DNA of 64,000 bases. Origin: Asticcacaulis aquaticus. GTDB taxonomy: Bacteria; Pseudomonadota; Alphaproteobacteria; Caulobacterales; Caulobacteraceae. The notes under the pieces are model-generated. The model had not been told where the DNA came from. It did no database searches and worked only from the letters and a program-made list of their open reading frames with translations. The position numbers and the translations under genes are program-made. Every line of letters starts with the position of its first letter. Position 1 is the stretch's first letter. The stretch covers positions 216,209-280,208 of the forward strand of contig NZ_JAQQKX010000004.1 in assembly GCF_028550415.1 (NCBI RefSeq), given 5' to 3'. Shown in pieces: positions 26,203 through 35,905 of the stretch.

Positions 26203-26817
26203 ATGGAAGGCCTGCATAAGGTTTCGGCGGGGTTCGTGTTCGCGTTTTTGTGTCTGCACATGGCCAATCACCTGATCGGCTTGCAGGACTTAGAGACGCA
26301 CATCACCTTCATGACCGTGGCGCGCATGGCCTATCGACATCCAGTGGTCGAGATGGTCGTGCTGCTGGCCTTTTTGCTGCAAATCCTGACCGGTTGGGCG
26401 CTGGCGCGCGAAATCTGGGCCAAAAAGAAAGACTTCCTTCATCAGCTTCAGGCCGCGTCAGGCGTCTATATCGCCTTTTTCGCCCTGACCCACGTAGCGT
26501 TTATCTTTGCTGTGCGTCAGGTGTTCAATCTCGACAGCAATATCTATCTGATCGTCGCGGGCCTGATGCAGACGGGGTGGATGTACGTCCTGATCCCCTA
26601 TTATGCGCTGGCGATTTTCGCCCTGTTCGTTCATATGGGCTGCATCCTGTTCGATATCTTCAAGAAAACCCTGCGTCCGGTGTCGTGGATGCTGCTGGTT
26701 TTGACGGTAGGGATCGGCGGATATGTGACCTATGTGATGATGATGACCTATACGGGTCATGTCTTCACCCTGCATGTGCCGGAGGAATACTTCGCGCTGT
26801 ATCCTGTGAAATTTTAA
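26203..26817 (+). CDS. Five-helix membrane protein resembling cytochrome b of succinate dehydrogenase/fumarate reductase
   Basis: A 204-residue integral membrane protein with helices near 7-27, 46-72, 82-106, 114-153 (long) and 161-187. Histidines sit where diheme SQR/QFR cytochrome b subunits carry axial ligands: His19 or His23 in helix 1, His46 at the start of helix 2, His97 in helix 3, His144 in helix 4. The family assignment is inference from topology and histidine spacing. No flavoprotein or Fe-S subunit gene is adjacent, so if it binds haem it works with partners encoded elsewhere or alone. GTTGAGG precedes the ATG. Confidence 0.65.
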   Translation: MEGLHKVSAGFVFAFLCLHMANHLIGLQDLETHITFMTVARMAYRHPVVEMVVLLAFLLQILTGWALAREIWAKKKDFLHQLQAASGVYIAFFALTHVAFIFAVRQVFNLDSNIYLIVAGLMQTGWMYVLIPYYALAIFALFVHMGCILFDIFKKTLRPVSWMLLVLTVGIGGYVTYVMMMTYTGHVFTLHVPEEYFALYPVKF

Positions 26818-26844
26818 CTTGGCCATGGATCGTGCAAGTGAGAA

Positions 26845-26909
26845 CACGGATTACTGCGATCCATCCGTGTAGCGGCGGTATGCCGCCGCATCCGTGTATA
26901 TCCGTGGCT
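26845..26909. repeat. GCATCCGTGT-TATCCGTGGC repeat, copy 2, with hairpins
   Basis: ACACGGAT...ATCCGTGT forms one inverted repeat, GCGGCGGTATGCCGCCGC forms a hairpin, and GCATCCGTGTATATCCGTGG closes the element. The last part repeats the sequence at 1131-1152. Confidence 0.55.
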
Positions 26910-26987
26910 AAAACTTATTTTACCTTGGCAATCTGACCTCAAGGGTCTATAAGCGCTCCAACATCGTCCGAACGGCCACTGGCCACG

Positions 26988-27020
26988 GCGGCGGCCCTTC
27001 AGAAGGCCAGCCGCTTTTTT
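26988..27020 (+). terminator. Terminator-like hairpin in the rimP-nusA leader
   Basis: GCGGC-GGCC (26988-26996) pairs with GGCC-A-GCCGC (27005-27014), followed by six T residues. It ends 33 bases before the rimP start codon and just upstream of its ribosome-binding site. It is either the end of an upstream transcript or an attenuator of the nusA operon. Confidence 0.75.
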
Positions 27021-27053
27021 GTTGCCCAATCGGAAGAACCAAAGGAACACCTG

Positions 27054-27728
27054 TTGCGCGCGAAAACCACCGAAGACCGTAAGCTGATCGAAGCTTTCGA
27101 CCCCATTGCCGAAACTTTGGGCCTCGACATCGTGCGCGTGCGCCTGATGGGCTCGAACAAGCCCGGCGGTGCGCGTCGTCTGCAAATCATGGCCGAGCGC
27201 AAGACCGATGGCGAGATCAGCGTCAATCAGTGCGCCCGCCTGTCGCGTGCCGTGTCGGGCTATCTCGAAGAGACCGACCCGATTTCGGGCGAATACATCC
27301 TCGAAGTCTCATCGCCTGGCATCGACCGCCCGCTGACGCGTCTCAAGGATTTCGACACCTATCAGGGGCTGGTCGCGCGTCTGGAGCTCGATCGTCTGGC
27401 CGAGGGGCGCAAGCGCTTCCGCGGGACGCTGGCCGGGACGGAAGACGGCGAATATATCGCCATCGACCTTGAGGACGAAGAAGACACCGCGATGATCCCG
27501 TTCGCGTGGATTGTCGACGCCAAGCTGGTGCTCAACGACGAACTGATGAAGCTGGGCGCCGAAAAGGCCGCCGCCCGCCGCGATCAGGAAGAGGATGAGG
27601 ACGACGAGGATTTTGAAGACGACGTGGACTTCGGCGACGAAGAGGATGACGACTTCGAAGATGCCGATAACGACGATTTTGACGACGCGGATTTCGATGA
27701 CGAATCCGACGACAACAAGCCGAACTAA
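27054..27728 (+). CDS. rimP: Ribosome maturation factor RimP
   Basis: RimP assists assembly of the 30S subunit. The 224-residue protein has the N-terminal domain (to about 85), with [13 protein letters not shown] and [11 protein letters not shown] (about 84-94), and the C-terminal Sm-like domain to about 165. The remaining 55 residues are a strongly acidic tail (runs of D and E), longer than in E. coli RimP (about 150). The start is TTG at 27054, preceded by AAAGGAAC. It precedes nusA by 15 bases. Confidence 0.92.
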   Translation: MRAKTTEDRKLIEAFDPIAETLGLDIVRVRLMGSNKPGGARRLQIMAERKTDGEISVNQCARLSRAVSGYLEETDPISGEYILEVSSPGIDRPLTRLKDFDTYQGLVARLELDRLAEGRKRFRGTLAGTEDGEYIAIDLEDEEDTAMIPFAWIVDAKLVLNDELMKLGAEKAAARRDQEEDEDDEDFEDDVDFGDEEDDDFEDADNDDFDDADFDDESDDNKPN

Positions 27729-27743
27729 AATAGGAAAAGTGAC

Positions 27744-29372
27744 ATGAGCTTTACCGGAATCAGCGCCAACCGTCAGGAACTGCTGCAAATCGCCGACGCC
27801 GTGGCGCGCGAAAAGTCGATCGACAAGTCGGTCGTCCTGGCCTCGATCGAAGAAGCGGTGCAAAAGGCCGCCCGTTCGCGTTACGGCGCGGAACACGACA
27901 TCCGCGTCTTTGTTGATCCGCGCACCGGCGAAATGACCATCACCCGCTACGTGACGGTCGTCGCCGACGACGAGATCGAGAACGAATACGCCCAGCGTAC
28001 CCTGACCGACGCCCTGCGCGACGACAAGGAAGCCTTTGTCGGTAAGGAATATCCGGAAATCCTGCCGCCGTTCGAACTGGGCCGCGTCCAGTCGCAGATG
28101 GCCCGTCAGGTGGTAACGCACAAGGTGCGCGAAGCCGAGCGCGACCGTCAGTACGACGAATTCAAGGACCGCGTCGGCGAAATCGTCAACGGCACCGTCA
28201 AGCGCGTCGAATACGGCAATGTCATCGTCGATCTGGGCCGGGGCGAAGGCATCATGCGCCGCGATCAGTCGATCCCGCGCGAAGCCTTTCAGGTCAATGA
28301 CCGCATCCGCGCCTATATCTACGACGTGCGCCGCGAAACCAAGGGCCCGCAGATCATGCTGTCGCGCGCCCACGGCGGCTTCATGGCCAAGCTGTTCGCG
28401 CAGGAAGTCCCCGAAGTCTATGACGGCGTGATCGAAATCAAGTCGGTTGCCCGTGACGCCGGTTCGCGCGCCAAGATGGCGGTTCTGTCGAACGACAACT
28501 CGATCGATCCGGTCGGCGCCTGCGTCGGTATGCGCGGTTCGCGCGTTCAGGCCGTCGTCGCCGAACTGCAGAACGAAAAGATCGATATCATCCAGTGGTC
28601 GCCGGACGAAGCCACCTTCATCGTCAACGCTCTGGCCCCGGCCGAAGTGTCGAAGGTCGTGCTGGACGAAGAAGAAGACCGCGTCGAAGTGGTCGTGCCG
28701 GATGAACAACTGTCGCTGGCCATCGGCCGTCGCGGCCAGAACGTGCGTCTGGCCTCGCAGCTGACCGGCTGGCAGGTCGACATCATCACCGAGTCGCAGG
28801 ATTCGGAACGCCGTCAGAAAGAATTCGCCGAGCGCACCGCCCTGTTCCAGGAAGCGCTCGATGTCGACGAAGTCATCGCCCAGCTGCTAGTTACCGAAGG
28901 CTTCACCACGGTCGAAGATCTGGCCTATGTCGATCAGGGCGAGATCGCCGTCATCGAAGGCTTCGACGAAGACACGGCCTCGGAACTGCAAGCCCGTGCG
29001 CGCGACTTCCTTGAGCGCGAACAGGCCGAGCAGAACGCCAAGCGGACCGAACTGGGTGTCGAAGACGAGGTTCTGAACGTGCCGGGTATCACGCTGGCCA
29101 TGGCCGTCGCTCTGGGCGAAGCCGGCGTGAAGACGGTCGAGGATCTCGCTGATCTGGCGACCGACGAACTGCGTGGCGGTTTTGAACAGAACGGTGCCGA
29201 GCGCGTTCGCGTCGCCGGTGCGCTGGAAGCCTTCTCGCTGTCGGTGCCGGATGCGGAAAACCTGATCCTCAACGCGCGTATCGCCGCCGGCTGGATCGAA
29301 GCACCGGAAGAGGTAGCCGAAGAGTCTTATGAAGAGGAGGGCGAAATCAGTGACGCCGACTCCGAACAATGA
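27744..29372 (+). CDS. nusA: Transcription termination/antitermination factor NusA
   Basis: NusA binds RNA polymerase and nascent RNA and controls pausing, termination and antitermination. The 542-residue protein shows the N-terminal RNAP-binding domain (1-130), S1 domain (about 135-200, [18 protein letters not shown]), KH1 and KH2 (about 230-345, with [14 protein letters not shown] and [15 protein letters not shown]), and two C-terminal helix-hairpin-helix acidic repeats (about 370-510). The terminal 25 residues are acidic. The 3' end overlaps ylxR by 23 bases. Confidence 0.96.
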   Translation: MSFTGISANRQELLQIADAVAREKSIDKSVVLASIEEAVQKAARSRYGAEHDIRVFVDPRTGEMTITRYVTVVADDEIENEYAQRTLTDALRDDKEAFVGKEYPEILPPFELGRVQSQMARQVVTHKVREAERDRQYDEFKDRVGEIVNGTVKRVEYGNVIVDLGRGEGIMRRDQSIPREAFQVNDRIRAYIYDVRRETKGPQIMLSRAHGGFMAKLFAQEVPEVYDGVIEIKSVARDAGSRAKMAVLSNDNSIDPVGACVGMRGSRVQAVVAELQNEKIDIIQWSPDEATFIVNALAPAEVSKVVLDEEEDRVEVVVPDEQLSLAIGRRGQNVRLASQLTGWQVDIITESQDSERRQKEFAERTALFQEALDVDEVIAQLLVTEGFTTVEDLAYVDQGEIAVIEGFDEDTASELQARARDFLEREQAEQNAKRTELGVEDEVLNVPGITLAMAVALGEAGVKTVEDLADLATDELRGGFEQNGAERVRVAGALEAFSLSVPDAENLILNARIAAGWIEAPEEVAEESYEEEGEISDADSEQ

Positions 29373-30069
29373 GACCCTCGTCGATCTGACCGAAGATAGT
29401 CCTGAGGCGGAAACGCCTCAGGATGCGACCTTGCCTGTCGAAACCACGCGGCGCGATATCGCCTCGCATACGGCGTTCGCGCGTGACGGCCTGATCCGGT
29501 TTGTCGTGTCGCCAGACGGTTTTGCCGTGCCCGACCTCAAGGAAAACCTGCCCGGTCGCGGTTTATGGCTCAAGGCCGATGCCGACAGTCTGGCGCTGGC
29601 CATCAAAAAGAACCTGTTTTCGCGCGCCGCCAAACGTCAGGTGAAAGCCCCTGACGGACTGAGCGACATGGTGCCGAACCTGATCCGCAAACGCGTGCTC
29701 GATCAGCTCGGTCTGGCGCGTCGCGAAGGAAATTTGCTGACGGGGTTTGAAAAAGTCGCCGCAGCGCTTAAATTAGGCAGGAGCCAGCCTCACGCCGCTG
29801 GCCGGGCCGCCTGGCTGATCGAAGCCGCCGACGGTGCCGAAGACGGTCGTAACAAGCTCCTGTCTGTCGCATTTTCGCAAACCCCGCCGGTTAATATCTG
29901 CGGAATCTTCACGAACGACGAATTGAGTTTGGCTTTGGGACTGGAAAATGTCATACACGCCGCCATTGTCGAAGGGCGTCGGTCTCAGGCCTTTTCGAAA
30001 GAGATTACGCGCCTGAGCGGGTTCCAACCGCTGTTTCCTGCGAAATGGCGCGAAAGGCCCTTTAATTGA
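29350..30069 (+). CDS. ylxR: YlxR/DUF448 RNA-binding protein with L7Ae-like C-terminal domain
   Basis: A 239-residue protein between nusA and infB, the standard YlxR position. The N-terminal DUF448 part (about 30-110) contains the family motif ARDGLIRFVVSPDG and GRGLWLKAD, but the usual R-x-C/C-x-x-x motif is replaced by TRRDIASHTAF. The C-terminal half (about 120-225) resembles the L7Ae/YlxQ fold. I chose GTG 29350, because GAGGAGG lies nine bases upstream within nusA. YlxR proteins bind RNA and influence RNase P or transcription in other species; the role here is unproven. Confidence 0.8.
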   Translation: MTPTPNNETLVDLTEDSPEAETPQDATLPVETTRRDIASHTAFARDGLIRFVVSPDGFAVPDLKENLPGRGLWLKADADSLALAIKKNLFSRAAKRQVKAPDGLSDMVPNLIRKRVLDQLGLARREGNLLTGFEKVAAALKLGRSQPHAAGRAAWLIEAADGAEDGRNKLLSVAFSQTPPVNICGIFTNDELSLALGLENVIHAAIVEGRRSQAFSKEITRLSGFQPLFPAKWRERPFN

Positions 30070-30182
30070 GTTGAGAATGCGACTATCAGGGCGGTGAATT
30101 TTCACGGCCCCATTTTCGTATTCCGAATTTGTCCGAAACGAAACCGATCGCGGTTTCATCAAGGTTTAAGTAAGCAAGCTGA

Positions 30183-33100
30183 ATGAGCGACCCGAAAGAC
30201 GATAAGACCGATGCCCAAAAGGGCGACAATACCCGCGCGCCGCTGAGCCTCAAGCCGCGGACCGGTGGAAACGTGTCCACCGGCACCGTAAAGCAGAGCT
30301 TCAGCCACGGGCGTTCGAAGACGGTGGTGGTGGAAACCAAGCGCCGTATCGGCACGCCGCCGCCGGGCGCTCCGGGCAGCGCGAACGCCGCGCCGCGTCC
30401 GACCGCCGACAGCAATCTGGCCAAGCCGCGTCCGCAAGGTGCGCCGTCGGGTCAGCCGCAAAACAACGGTCCGCGTCCGGCTCCGCGTCCGCAAGCCGCT
30501 GGTGGTAACCTCGGTGGTCTGCGCCAGGAAGAGGTCGAACGCCGCAACCGCGTCGTCGAGGCCGCCCGTCAGGATCAGGAACGCCGCGAAGCCGATGCCC
30601 GTCGCGCTGCCGAAGTCCGCGCCCGTGAAGAGGCCGCGCGTCGCGCCGCCGAGCCTGCGCCGCAACCGGCTCAACCGGCACCGGCTGCGCCTTCGGCCCC
30701 GGTCGAAGCGCCGCGCGCGGCCGAGCCCGCGCCGCAACCCGTTCAAAAGAGCCCTATCGAAGAAGCTCTGTCGCGTCCGGCCCAGCGCGCGCCGCGCGAA
30801 GGTCATCGTGAAGGCTTCCGCGACGATCGTGGTCCGCGCACGGAACGTCCGCAAGGTCAATACGGCGACCGTCCCCGTCCTCAGGGCGACCGTCCGCCGT
30901 TTAACCGCGACCGTCCGCAAGGTGATCGCCCCCAGGGTAACTATGGCGAACGTACGCCGCGCCCCCAAGGTGACCGTCCGCAAGGCAACTATGGTGAGCG
31001 CACCCCGCGTCCGCAGGGTGACCGTCCTCAGGGCGATCGTCCGCCGTTCAACCGTGATCGTCCGCAAGGCGACCGCCCGCCATTCAATCGTGATGGCAAT
31101 CGTGACCGCCCGCAAGGCGATCGTCCTCAGGGCGATCGTGGACCCCGTCCTCAGGGCGACCGTGGTCCGCGTCCCGCCGGTGAAACCGTTCGTTACTCGG
31201 CCAATTCGCCGCGTCCGCCGCGTGCCCCCGCCGGTGTCGCCCCGAACGCCCCGTCGGTGTCCGAAGTCGACCGTATCCGCTCTTCGCGCGGCACGCCCGC
31301 CGGTCGCCCGCTGGGTGCTCGTGCCGGTGACGACGATGATCGCAACAAGCGCGGCAAGGCCGGCGCGCCGACCAAGGCCGTCTCGCAGACCCGCGGTGAG
31401 CCCAAGCGCCGCGAAGGCCGCCTGACCCTGCAAGCCGTTGTCGGTGACGACGAGGGTGCCGCCGACCGCATGCGTTCGCTGGCCTCGGTCCGCCGGGCGC
31501 GTGAGCGTGAACGCGAAAAGCGCAAGGGCACGACGACCGAACAGGCCCGCGTGTCGCGTGATGTCGTCATCCCCGATGTCATCACGGTTCAGGAACTGTC
31601 CAACCGTATGGCTGTCCGCGCCGTCGACATCATCAAGATGCTGATGAAGCAGGGCATGATGCTCAAGATCAACGACGTGATCGATTCCGATACCGCCGAA
31701 CTGGTGGCCACCGAATTCGGCCATACCGTCAAGCGCGTGTCTGAAGCCGACGTCATGGAAGGCTTCATCGATGCCGAAGACCACGACGACGATACCATCG
31801 TTCGTCCGCCGGTCGTCGCCATCATGGGTCACGTCGACCACGGTAAGACCTCGCTGCTCGACGCCCTGCGCAAGGAAGACGTCGCCTCGGGCGAAGCCGG
31901 GGGCATCACCCAGCATATCGGCGCCTATCAGATCAAGGTGCCGTCGGGCGACCGCGTCACCTTCCTCGATACGCCGGGCCACGCCGCCTTCTCGGCCATG
32001 CGTGCCCGTGGTGCGAACGTGACCGACATCGTGGTGCTGGTCGTGGCGGCCGATGACGGTGTCATGCCGCAGACCATCGAAGCCATCAACCACGCTCGCG
32101 CGGCCAAAACCCCGATGATCGTGGCTGTCAACAAGATGGACAAGCCGGACGCCAATCCGCAGCGCGTCATCAACGAACTTCTGCAATACGAAGTCGTCGT
32201 CGAAGCGCTGGGTGGCGACACGCAGATCATCGAAGTCTCGGCCAAGACGGGTCAGGGCCTCGACAACCTGATCGAAGCCATCCTGCTGCAGGCCGAAGTC
32301 CTCGACCTGCGCGCCAATCCGGACCGCACCGCCGAAGGCGTGGTCATCGAAGCCAAGCTCGACAAGGGCCGTGGCCCGGTGGCGACGGTTCTAGTCAAGC
32401 GCGGTACGCTCAAGCGCGGCGACATCATCGTGGCCGGTGCGTCGTGGGGCCGCGTCCGCGCCCTGATCGACGAACGCAACGCGCAACTACCCGAAGCGGG
32501 TCCGTCGCAGCCGGTGGAAATCCTCGGCCTTGACGCCGCGCCCGATCCCGGTGAAGCCTTCGCCGTGGTCGAAAGCGATGCGCGCGCCCGTGAAATCACC
32601 GAGTATCGTCTGCGCGTGAAGCGTGAAAAGACGATGGCCCCGGTGGGCGCCGTGTCGTTGACCGACATGATGTCGAAGCTGGCCGAAAAGAAGGTCAAGG
32701 AGCTTCAGCTCATCGTCAAGGCCGACGTGCAGGGTTCCGCCGAAGCGATCATCGGCTCGCTGGAAAAGGTTGGCAACGACGAAGTTCGCGCCCGTATCAT
32801 CCATTCGGGTGCCGGTGCGATCACCGAGTCCGACGTGCAACTGGCCAAGGGCTCGAACTCGCCGATCATCGGTTTCAACGTCCGGGCCTCGAAGCAGGCG
32901 CGCGATCTGGCCGAACGCGAAGGCGTGGAAATCCGTTACTACGCGATCATCTACGACCTGATCGACGACATCAAGGGCGTTCTGTCGGGCATGCTGGCGC
33001 CGATCCAGCGCGAAACCTTCCTCGGCAATGCCGAGGTGCTTCAGGTGTTCGACATCTCGAAGGTCGGTAAGATCGCCGGCTGCCGGGTTACCGAAGGCCG

Positions 33101-33311
33101 CGTGGAAAAGGGCGCCCGCGTCCGTATCCTGCGCGACAACGTTGTTATTCAGGAAATGGGCGTCCTCTCGACGCTCAAGCGCTTCAAGGACGAGGTCAAT
33201 TCGGTGGTCGTGGGTCAGGAATGCGGTATGGCGTTCAATGGCTTCCAGGACCTCAAGGCCGGGGACTTCATCGAGTGCTTTACGGTCGAAGAGATCAAGC
33301 GGACTCTCTAG
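30183..33311 (+). CDS. infB: Translation initiation factor IF-2 with an expanded RPQGDR-repeat N-terminus
   Basis: A GTPase that brings fMet-tRNA to the 30S subunit and promotes subunit joining. The 1042 residues comprise an IF2_N region, an Arg/Glu/Ala-rich stretch, a highly repetitive disordered segment (about 217-335, units of [24 protein letters not shown]), a second IF2_N domain (about 460-510) and the GTPase core with GHVDHGKTS (near 548), DTPGHAAF and NKMDKPD, then domains II-IV. E. coli IF-2 has 890 residues. The repeat tract is encoded by near-identical DNA units (30834-31190). A strong terminator follows the gene. Confidence 0.96.
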   Translation: MSDPKDDKTDAQKGDNTRAPLSLKPRTGGNVSTGTVKQSFSHGRSKTVVVETKRRIGTPPPGAPGSANAAPRPTADSNLAKPRPQGAPSGQPQNNGPRPAPRPQAAGGNLGGLRQEEVERRNRVVEAARQDQERREADARRAAEVRAREEAARRAAEPAPQPAQPAPAAPSAPVEAPRAAEPAPQPVQKSPIEEALSRPAQRAPREGHREGFRDDRGPRTERPQGQYGDRPRPQGDRPPFNRDRPQGDRPQGNYGERTPRPQGDRPQGNYGERTPRPQGDRPQGDRPPFNRDRPQGDRPPFNRDGNRDRPQGDRPQGDRGPRPQGDRGPRPAGETVRYSANSPRPPRAPAGVAPNAPSVSEVDRIRSSRGTPAGRPLGARAGDDDDRNKRGKAGAPTKAVSQTRGEPKRREGRLTLQAVVGDDEGAADRMRSLASVRRAREREREKRKGTTTEQARVSRDVVIPDVITVQELSNRMAVRAVDIIKMLMKQGMMLKINDVIDSDTAELVATEFGHTVKRVSEADVMEGFIDAEDHDDDTIVRPPVVAIMGHVDHGKTSLLDALRKEDVASGEAGGITQHIGAYQIKVPSGDRVTFLDTPGHAAFSAMRARGANVTDIVVLVVAADDGVMPQTIEAINHARAAKTPMIVAVNKMDKPDANPQRVINELLQYEVVVEALGGDTQIIEVSAKTGQGLDNLIEAILLQAEVLDLRANPDRTAEGVVIEAKLDKGRGPVATVLVKRGTLKRGDIIVAGASWGRVRALIDERNAQLPEAGPSQPVEILGLDAAPDPGEAFAVVESDARAREITEYRLRVKREKTMAPVGAVSLTDMMSKLAEKKVKELQLIVKADVQGSAEAIIGSLEKVGNDEVRARIIHSGAGAITESDVQLAKGSNSPIIGFNVRASKQARDLAEREGVEIRYYAIIYDLIDDIKGVLSGMLAPIQRETFLGNAEVLQVFDISKVGKIAGCRVTEGRVEKGARVRILRDNVVIQEMGVLSTLKRFKDEVNSVVVGQECGMAFNGFQDLKAGDFIECFTVEEIKRTL

Positions 33312-33386
33312 TCTATCAAAAGGATTTGGCCCGGCCTTGTTTCGGGCCGAATGCTTTTGGGGCTTGGGTGTCTCTGACAGTTATGG

Positions 33387-33416
33387 GGTGTGGGGTCTGT
33401 GACCCCACACCTTTTT
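33387..33416 (+). terminator. Intrinsic terminator after infB, also copy 2 of the GGGGTC-GACCCC repeat
   Basis: GGTGTGGGGTC (33387-33397) pairs perfectly with GACCCCACACC (33401-33411) around TGT, followed by TTTTTCTTT. The preceding TTATGGG links it to the repeat copies at 598-632 and 39680-39715. A weaker hairpin GGCCCG/CGGGCC lies at about 33328-33348. Confidence 0.9.
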
Positions 33417-33487
33417 CTTTCATTTGTAACCTTTGACTTTTCGCAAGATTTACCTGCTATAGCGGGACAAACCTCTGGAATGCGCTT

Positions 33488-34366
33488 GTGCCCGATACGA
33501 CCTTTTTCGACCCGTCCCATTACGTCCTGATCATCAAATGCCCCGATACGCGCGGTATCGTCGCGGCGGTGTCGGGCTATCTGAACGACAACGACATTTC
33601 GATTGTTGAATCCAATCAGTTCAACGACGCGGGCGGTGACATGTTCTATGTCCGCGTGGTGTTCAAACAGGCCGGGCCGCGAATGCCGCCGATGTCGATC
33701 CTGCGCGAAGGCTTCAAGCCGATCGCGCACCGCTTCAGCATGGAATGGGACATCCATAATCTCAGCGTTCGCCCGCGTGTGATTATAGCTGTATCGAAGT
33801 TCGGCCATTGCCTGTACGAGCTTCTGCATCGCTGGCGCTCGGGCTTGCTGCCGGTCGAAATCGCAGCGGTGATGTCGAATCACGAGGACATGCGGTCATT
33901 TGTCGAGTGGAACGGCCTGCCCTATGTGCATCTGCCGATCACGAAGGACACCAAGGCCGAGCAGGAGGCGCAGTTCCTGAGCCTGATCGATGAGCACAAG
34001 GCCGATCTGGTGGTGCTGGCGCGCTACATGCAGATACTGTCGGACGAGATGAGCCGTACCCTGTCGGGCAAGTGCATCAATATCCACCACTCGTTCCTGC
34101 CGTCGTTCAAGGGCGCCAAGCCCTACCATCAGGCGCATCAGCGCGGCGTGAAGATCATCGGCGCGACGGCGCACTATGTGACGTCCGACCTCGACGAAGG
34201 CCCGATCATCGAGCAGGACGTGCAGCGCGTGAACCACGGGCACACGCCGGAGCAACTGGTCGCCATCGGGCAGGATATCGAAGCCCGGGTGCTGGCGCGC
34301 GCGGTGACCTGGCATGCGGAACGGCGCGTCATCATCAATGGCGGCAAAACCATCGTTTTTAATTAG
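33488..34366 (+). CDS. purU: Formyltetrahydrofolate deformylase
   Basis: PurU hydrolyses 10-formyl-THF to THF and formate, feeding purine synthesis and balancing one-carbon pools. The 292-residue protein has an N-terminal ACT domain (1-85, TRGIVAAVSGYLNDND) and the formyltransferase fold, with catalytic residues in INIHHSFLPSFKGA, and GATAHYVTSDLDEGPII. The start is GTG at 33488 with only a weak ribosome-binding site. It lies inside the infB-rbfA interval, which in most bacteria has no such gene. Confidence 0.94.
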   Translation: MPDTTFFDPSHYVLIIKCPDTRGIVAAVSGYLNDNDISIVESNQFNDAGGDMFYVRVVFKQAGPRMPPMSILREGFKPIAHRFSMEWDIHNLSVRPRVIIAVSKFGHCLYELLHRWRSGLLPVEIAAVMSNHEDMRSFVEWNGLPYVHLPITKDTKAEQEAQFLSLIDEHKADLVVLARYMQILSDEMSRTLSGKCINIHHSFLPSFKGAKPYHQAHQRGVKIIGATAHYVTSDLDEGPIIEQDVQRVNHGHTPEQLVAIGQDIEARVLARAVTWHAERRVIINGGKTIVFN

Positions 34367-34439
34367 GCGTCTTTCGCTGATTTCGCACTTGCGAAGATCG
34401 CCTTCGCGTTGCAATGTCCGGGTCCGGGAGGGTTCAGAC

Positions 34440-35123
34440 ATGCCGAAGGCCAAGACCGCATCGACACGCAAACGCCGGGTGAAAACGCCGGCCTCGAACC
34501 TCTATATCGTGCAGTATGCCGAGGTGAACGGCATCGGCATGGGGCGTCTGTCGGATGGGTCGCATTACCTGACGCAGCGCGGTCTGGCGCGGTTGTGTGG
34601 CGTGCAAAACGCCCACATCGGTACGATCAGTCGTGACTGGATGCTCGATAAACCGCGCATCCAGACGATCAAGACGCGTCTGGCGGCGGTCAATGAAGAA
34701 CGCGCCGCCGCCCATACGATCCTGACCTATCAGGGCCGGCGTCAGTATTGCTACGACGTGGCGGTGTGTCAGGCTATTCTCGCCTATTATGCCCACGACG
34801 CGGGTCGTCAGGTTCAGGCCGAGGCCGCGCTCAATACCTATGACGGCGAAGGCCTGAGTGCCTATCTCTCGCATATGCTCGATGGGTTTACGGTGGTGCC
34901 CGAACCGGAGGCCGAACCGCTGAAATTTCAGCCGGTCGAGGTCGTGGAAGCGCCCGTCAATGAGCCTGAACACGATGCGGTCACGCGCATGGTCATGGCC
35001 TATGCGCAACTGTCGTTCGCCATGGCGCAGGCCTATGTGACGTGGCTGCGGACCCTGATGCAGACGGCGGCGTGGAACCGGCTGGGGCTCTATGTCCCGT
35101 TGCGCGGCTTTGTCGGCGGATAG
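34440..35123 (+). CDS. Hypothetical protein inserted between purU and rbfA
   Basis: A 227-residue protein I do not recognise with confidence. A basic N-terminus (KTASTRKRRVKTPASN) is followed by YIVQYAEVNGIGMGRLSDG and HYLTQRGLARLCGVQNAH, a helix-turn-helix-like stretch (about 45-75) reminiscent of phage or plasmid regulatory proteins. The middle (85-150) carries two cysteines in QYCYDVAVCQAI and helices. The C-terminal 60 residues contain a moderately hydrophobic helix (RMVMAYAQLSFAMAQAYVTW). GGGAGG precedes the ATG at 34440. Composition matches the surroundings, so recent transfer is not indicated. Confidence 0.65.
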   Translation: MPKAKTASTRKRRVKTPASNLYIVQYAEVNGIGMGRLSDGSHYLTQRGLARLCGVQNAHIGTISRDWMLDKPRIQTIKTRLAAVNEERAAAHTILTYQGRRQYCYDVAVCQAILAYYAHDAGRQVQAEAALNTYDGEGLSAYLSHMLDGFTVVPEPEAEPLKFQPVEVVEAPVNEPEHDAVTRMVMAYAQLSFAMAQAYVTWLRTLMQTAAWNRLGLYVPLRGFVGG

Positions 35124-35164
35124 ATTTCGATAGAAAATCTGCGAAAAAAGCTTATACAGCGCGG

Positions 35165-35629
35165 ATGAAACGCGAAACTCACAAATCGGGTAAGGGTCAC
35201 AAGGCCGAAACCCTTGGACCGTCCCAGCGCCAGTTGCGCGCGGGCGAACTGGTCCGTCACGCGCTGGTCGAGATCCTGCGCGAAGAAGAACTGCACGACG
35301 AAGCCCTGCAGGGCGTGTCGATCACCATCACCGAAGTGCGCTGCTCGCCGGACCTGCGCCACGCCACCGTGTTCGTCGAACCGCTGGGGGCTGGCCTTGG
35401 CGGTGTGACCATTTCCAAGGACAAGATCGCCCCGGCGGTCGAGGCACTCAACCGTCATGCCAAGTATCTGCGCGGCATTCTGGGGCGGATGATCGACATG
35501 AAGTTCACGCCGGACCTGCGATTCCTGCACGACGAGAGCTTCAATGAGGCGGCGCGCATCGATGCCCTGTTCCTGCGTCCGGAAATTGCGCGCGATCTGC
35601 GGCATTCGGACGATGAGGACGAGGACTGA
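35165..35629 (+). CDS. rbfA: Ribosome-binding factor A
   Basis: RbfA binds the 30S subunit and assists 16S rRNA 5'-end processing and cold adaptation. The 154-residue protein has the KH-like fold, with SQRQLRAGELVRHALVEIL, the motif ITEVRCSPDLRHATVFV (about 58-74), and FTPDLRFLHDESFNEAARI (about 117-135), and ends in an acidic tail (DDEDED). I chose the ATG at 35165; the longer in-frame reading overlaps the upstream unknown gene. The normal rbfA-truB junction is split here by the palindromic element. Confidence 0.92.
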   Translation: MKRETHKSGKGHKAETLGPSQRQLRAGELVRHALVEILREEELHDEALQGVSITITEVRCSPDLRHATVFVEPLGAGLGGVTISKDKIAPAVEALNRHAKYLRGILGRMIDMKFTPDLRFLHDESFNEAARIDALFLRPEIARDLRHSDDEDED

Positions 35630-35644
35630 GCGCTGAGGGTCATT

Positions 35645-35870
35645 GGCCCCCACCACCGCATCTAGCCGCGTAAACGCGGCGTCGTGCGGTCCCCCTCCCC
35701 GCCGCCTTTCTTTGTGTGTTATCTGAAGCGCTGACGGCAGGGAGGTATTGATAAGGAGTATCTTCCTTCATACCTCCCTGACCGTTTCTCGGTTTATCCA
35801 CGCAAAGAAAACGGTCGGGGAGGGGGACCGCACGAGATCGCGTAGCGATTGAGATGTGGTGGTGGGGGCC
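35645..35870. repeat. 226-bp imperfect palindromic element (MITE-like) between rbfA and truB
   Basis: The outer arms GGCCCCCACCACCGCATCT (from 35645) and AGATGTGGTGGTGGGGGCC (ending 35870) are near-perfect inverted repeats. Internal arms CGTGCGGTCCCCCTCCCC (35683-35700) and GGGGAGGGGGACCGCACG (35817-35834) also pair, as do TTTCTTTG and CAAAGAAA further in. The centre is CAGGGAGGTAT...ATACCTCCCTG. It has no reading frame of note and could fold as one long hairpin in the rbfA-truB transcript. Its end lies 35 bases before truB. Confidence 0.8.
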
Positions 35871-35905
35871 TTCCGTTCACGCCGCAACCGACCACAAGGT
35901 AAAAC

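Noticed and set aside
30834..31190. Possible CRISPR-like direct repeats
   Set aside because: The repeats are in frame within infB, vary in unit length and have no spacers; they encode RPQGDR units.
30159..32186. Open frame of about 675 codons antisense to infB
   Set aside because: Low-complexity translation (Thr/Arg/Ala runs) mirroring the IF-2 repeats; no ribosome-binding site or domain.
34440..35123. Prophage remnant
   Set aside because: Only a weak helix-turn-helix-like match; no integrase, attachment repeat or further phage gene nearby, and base composition fits the surroundings.
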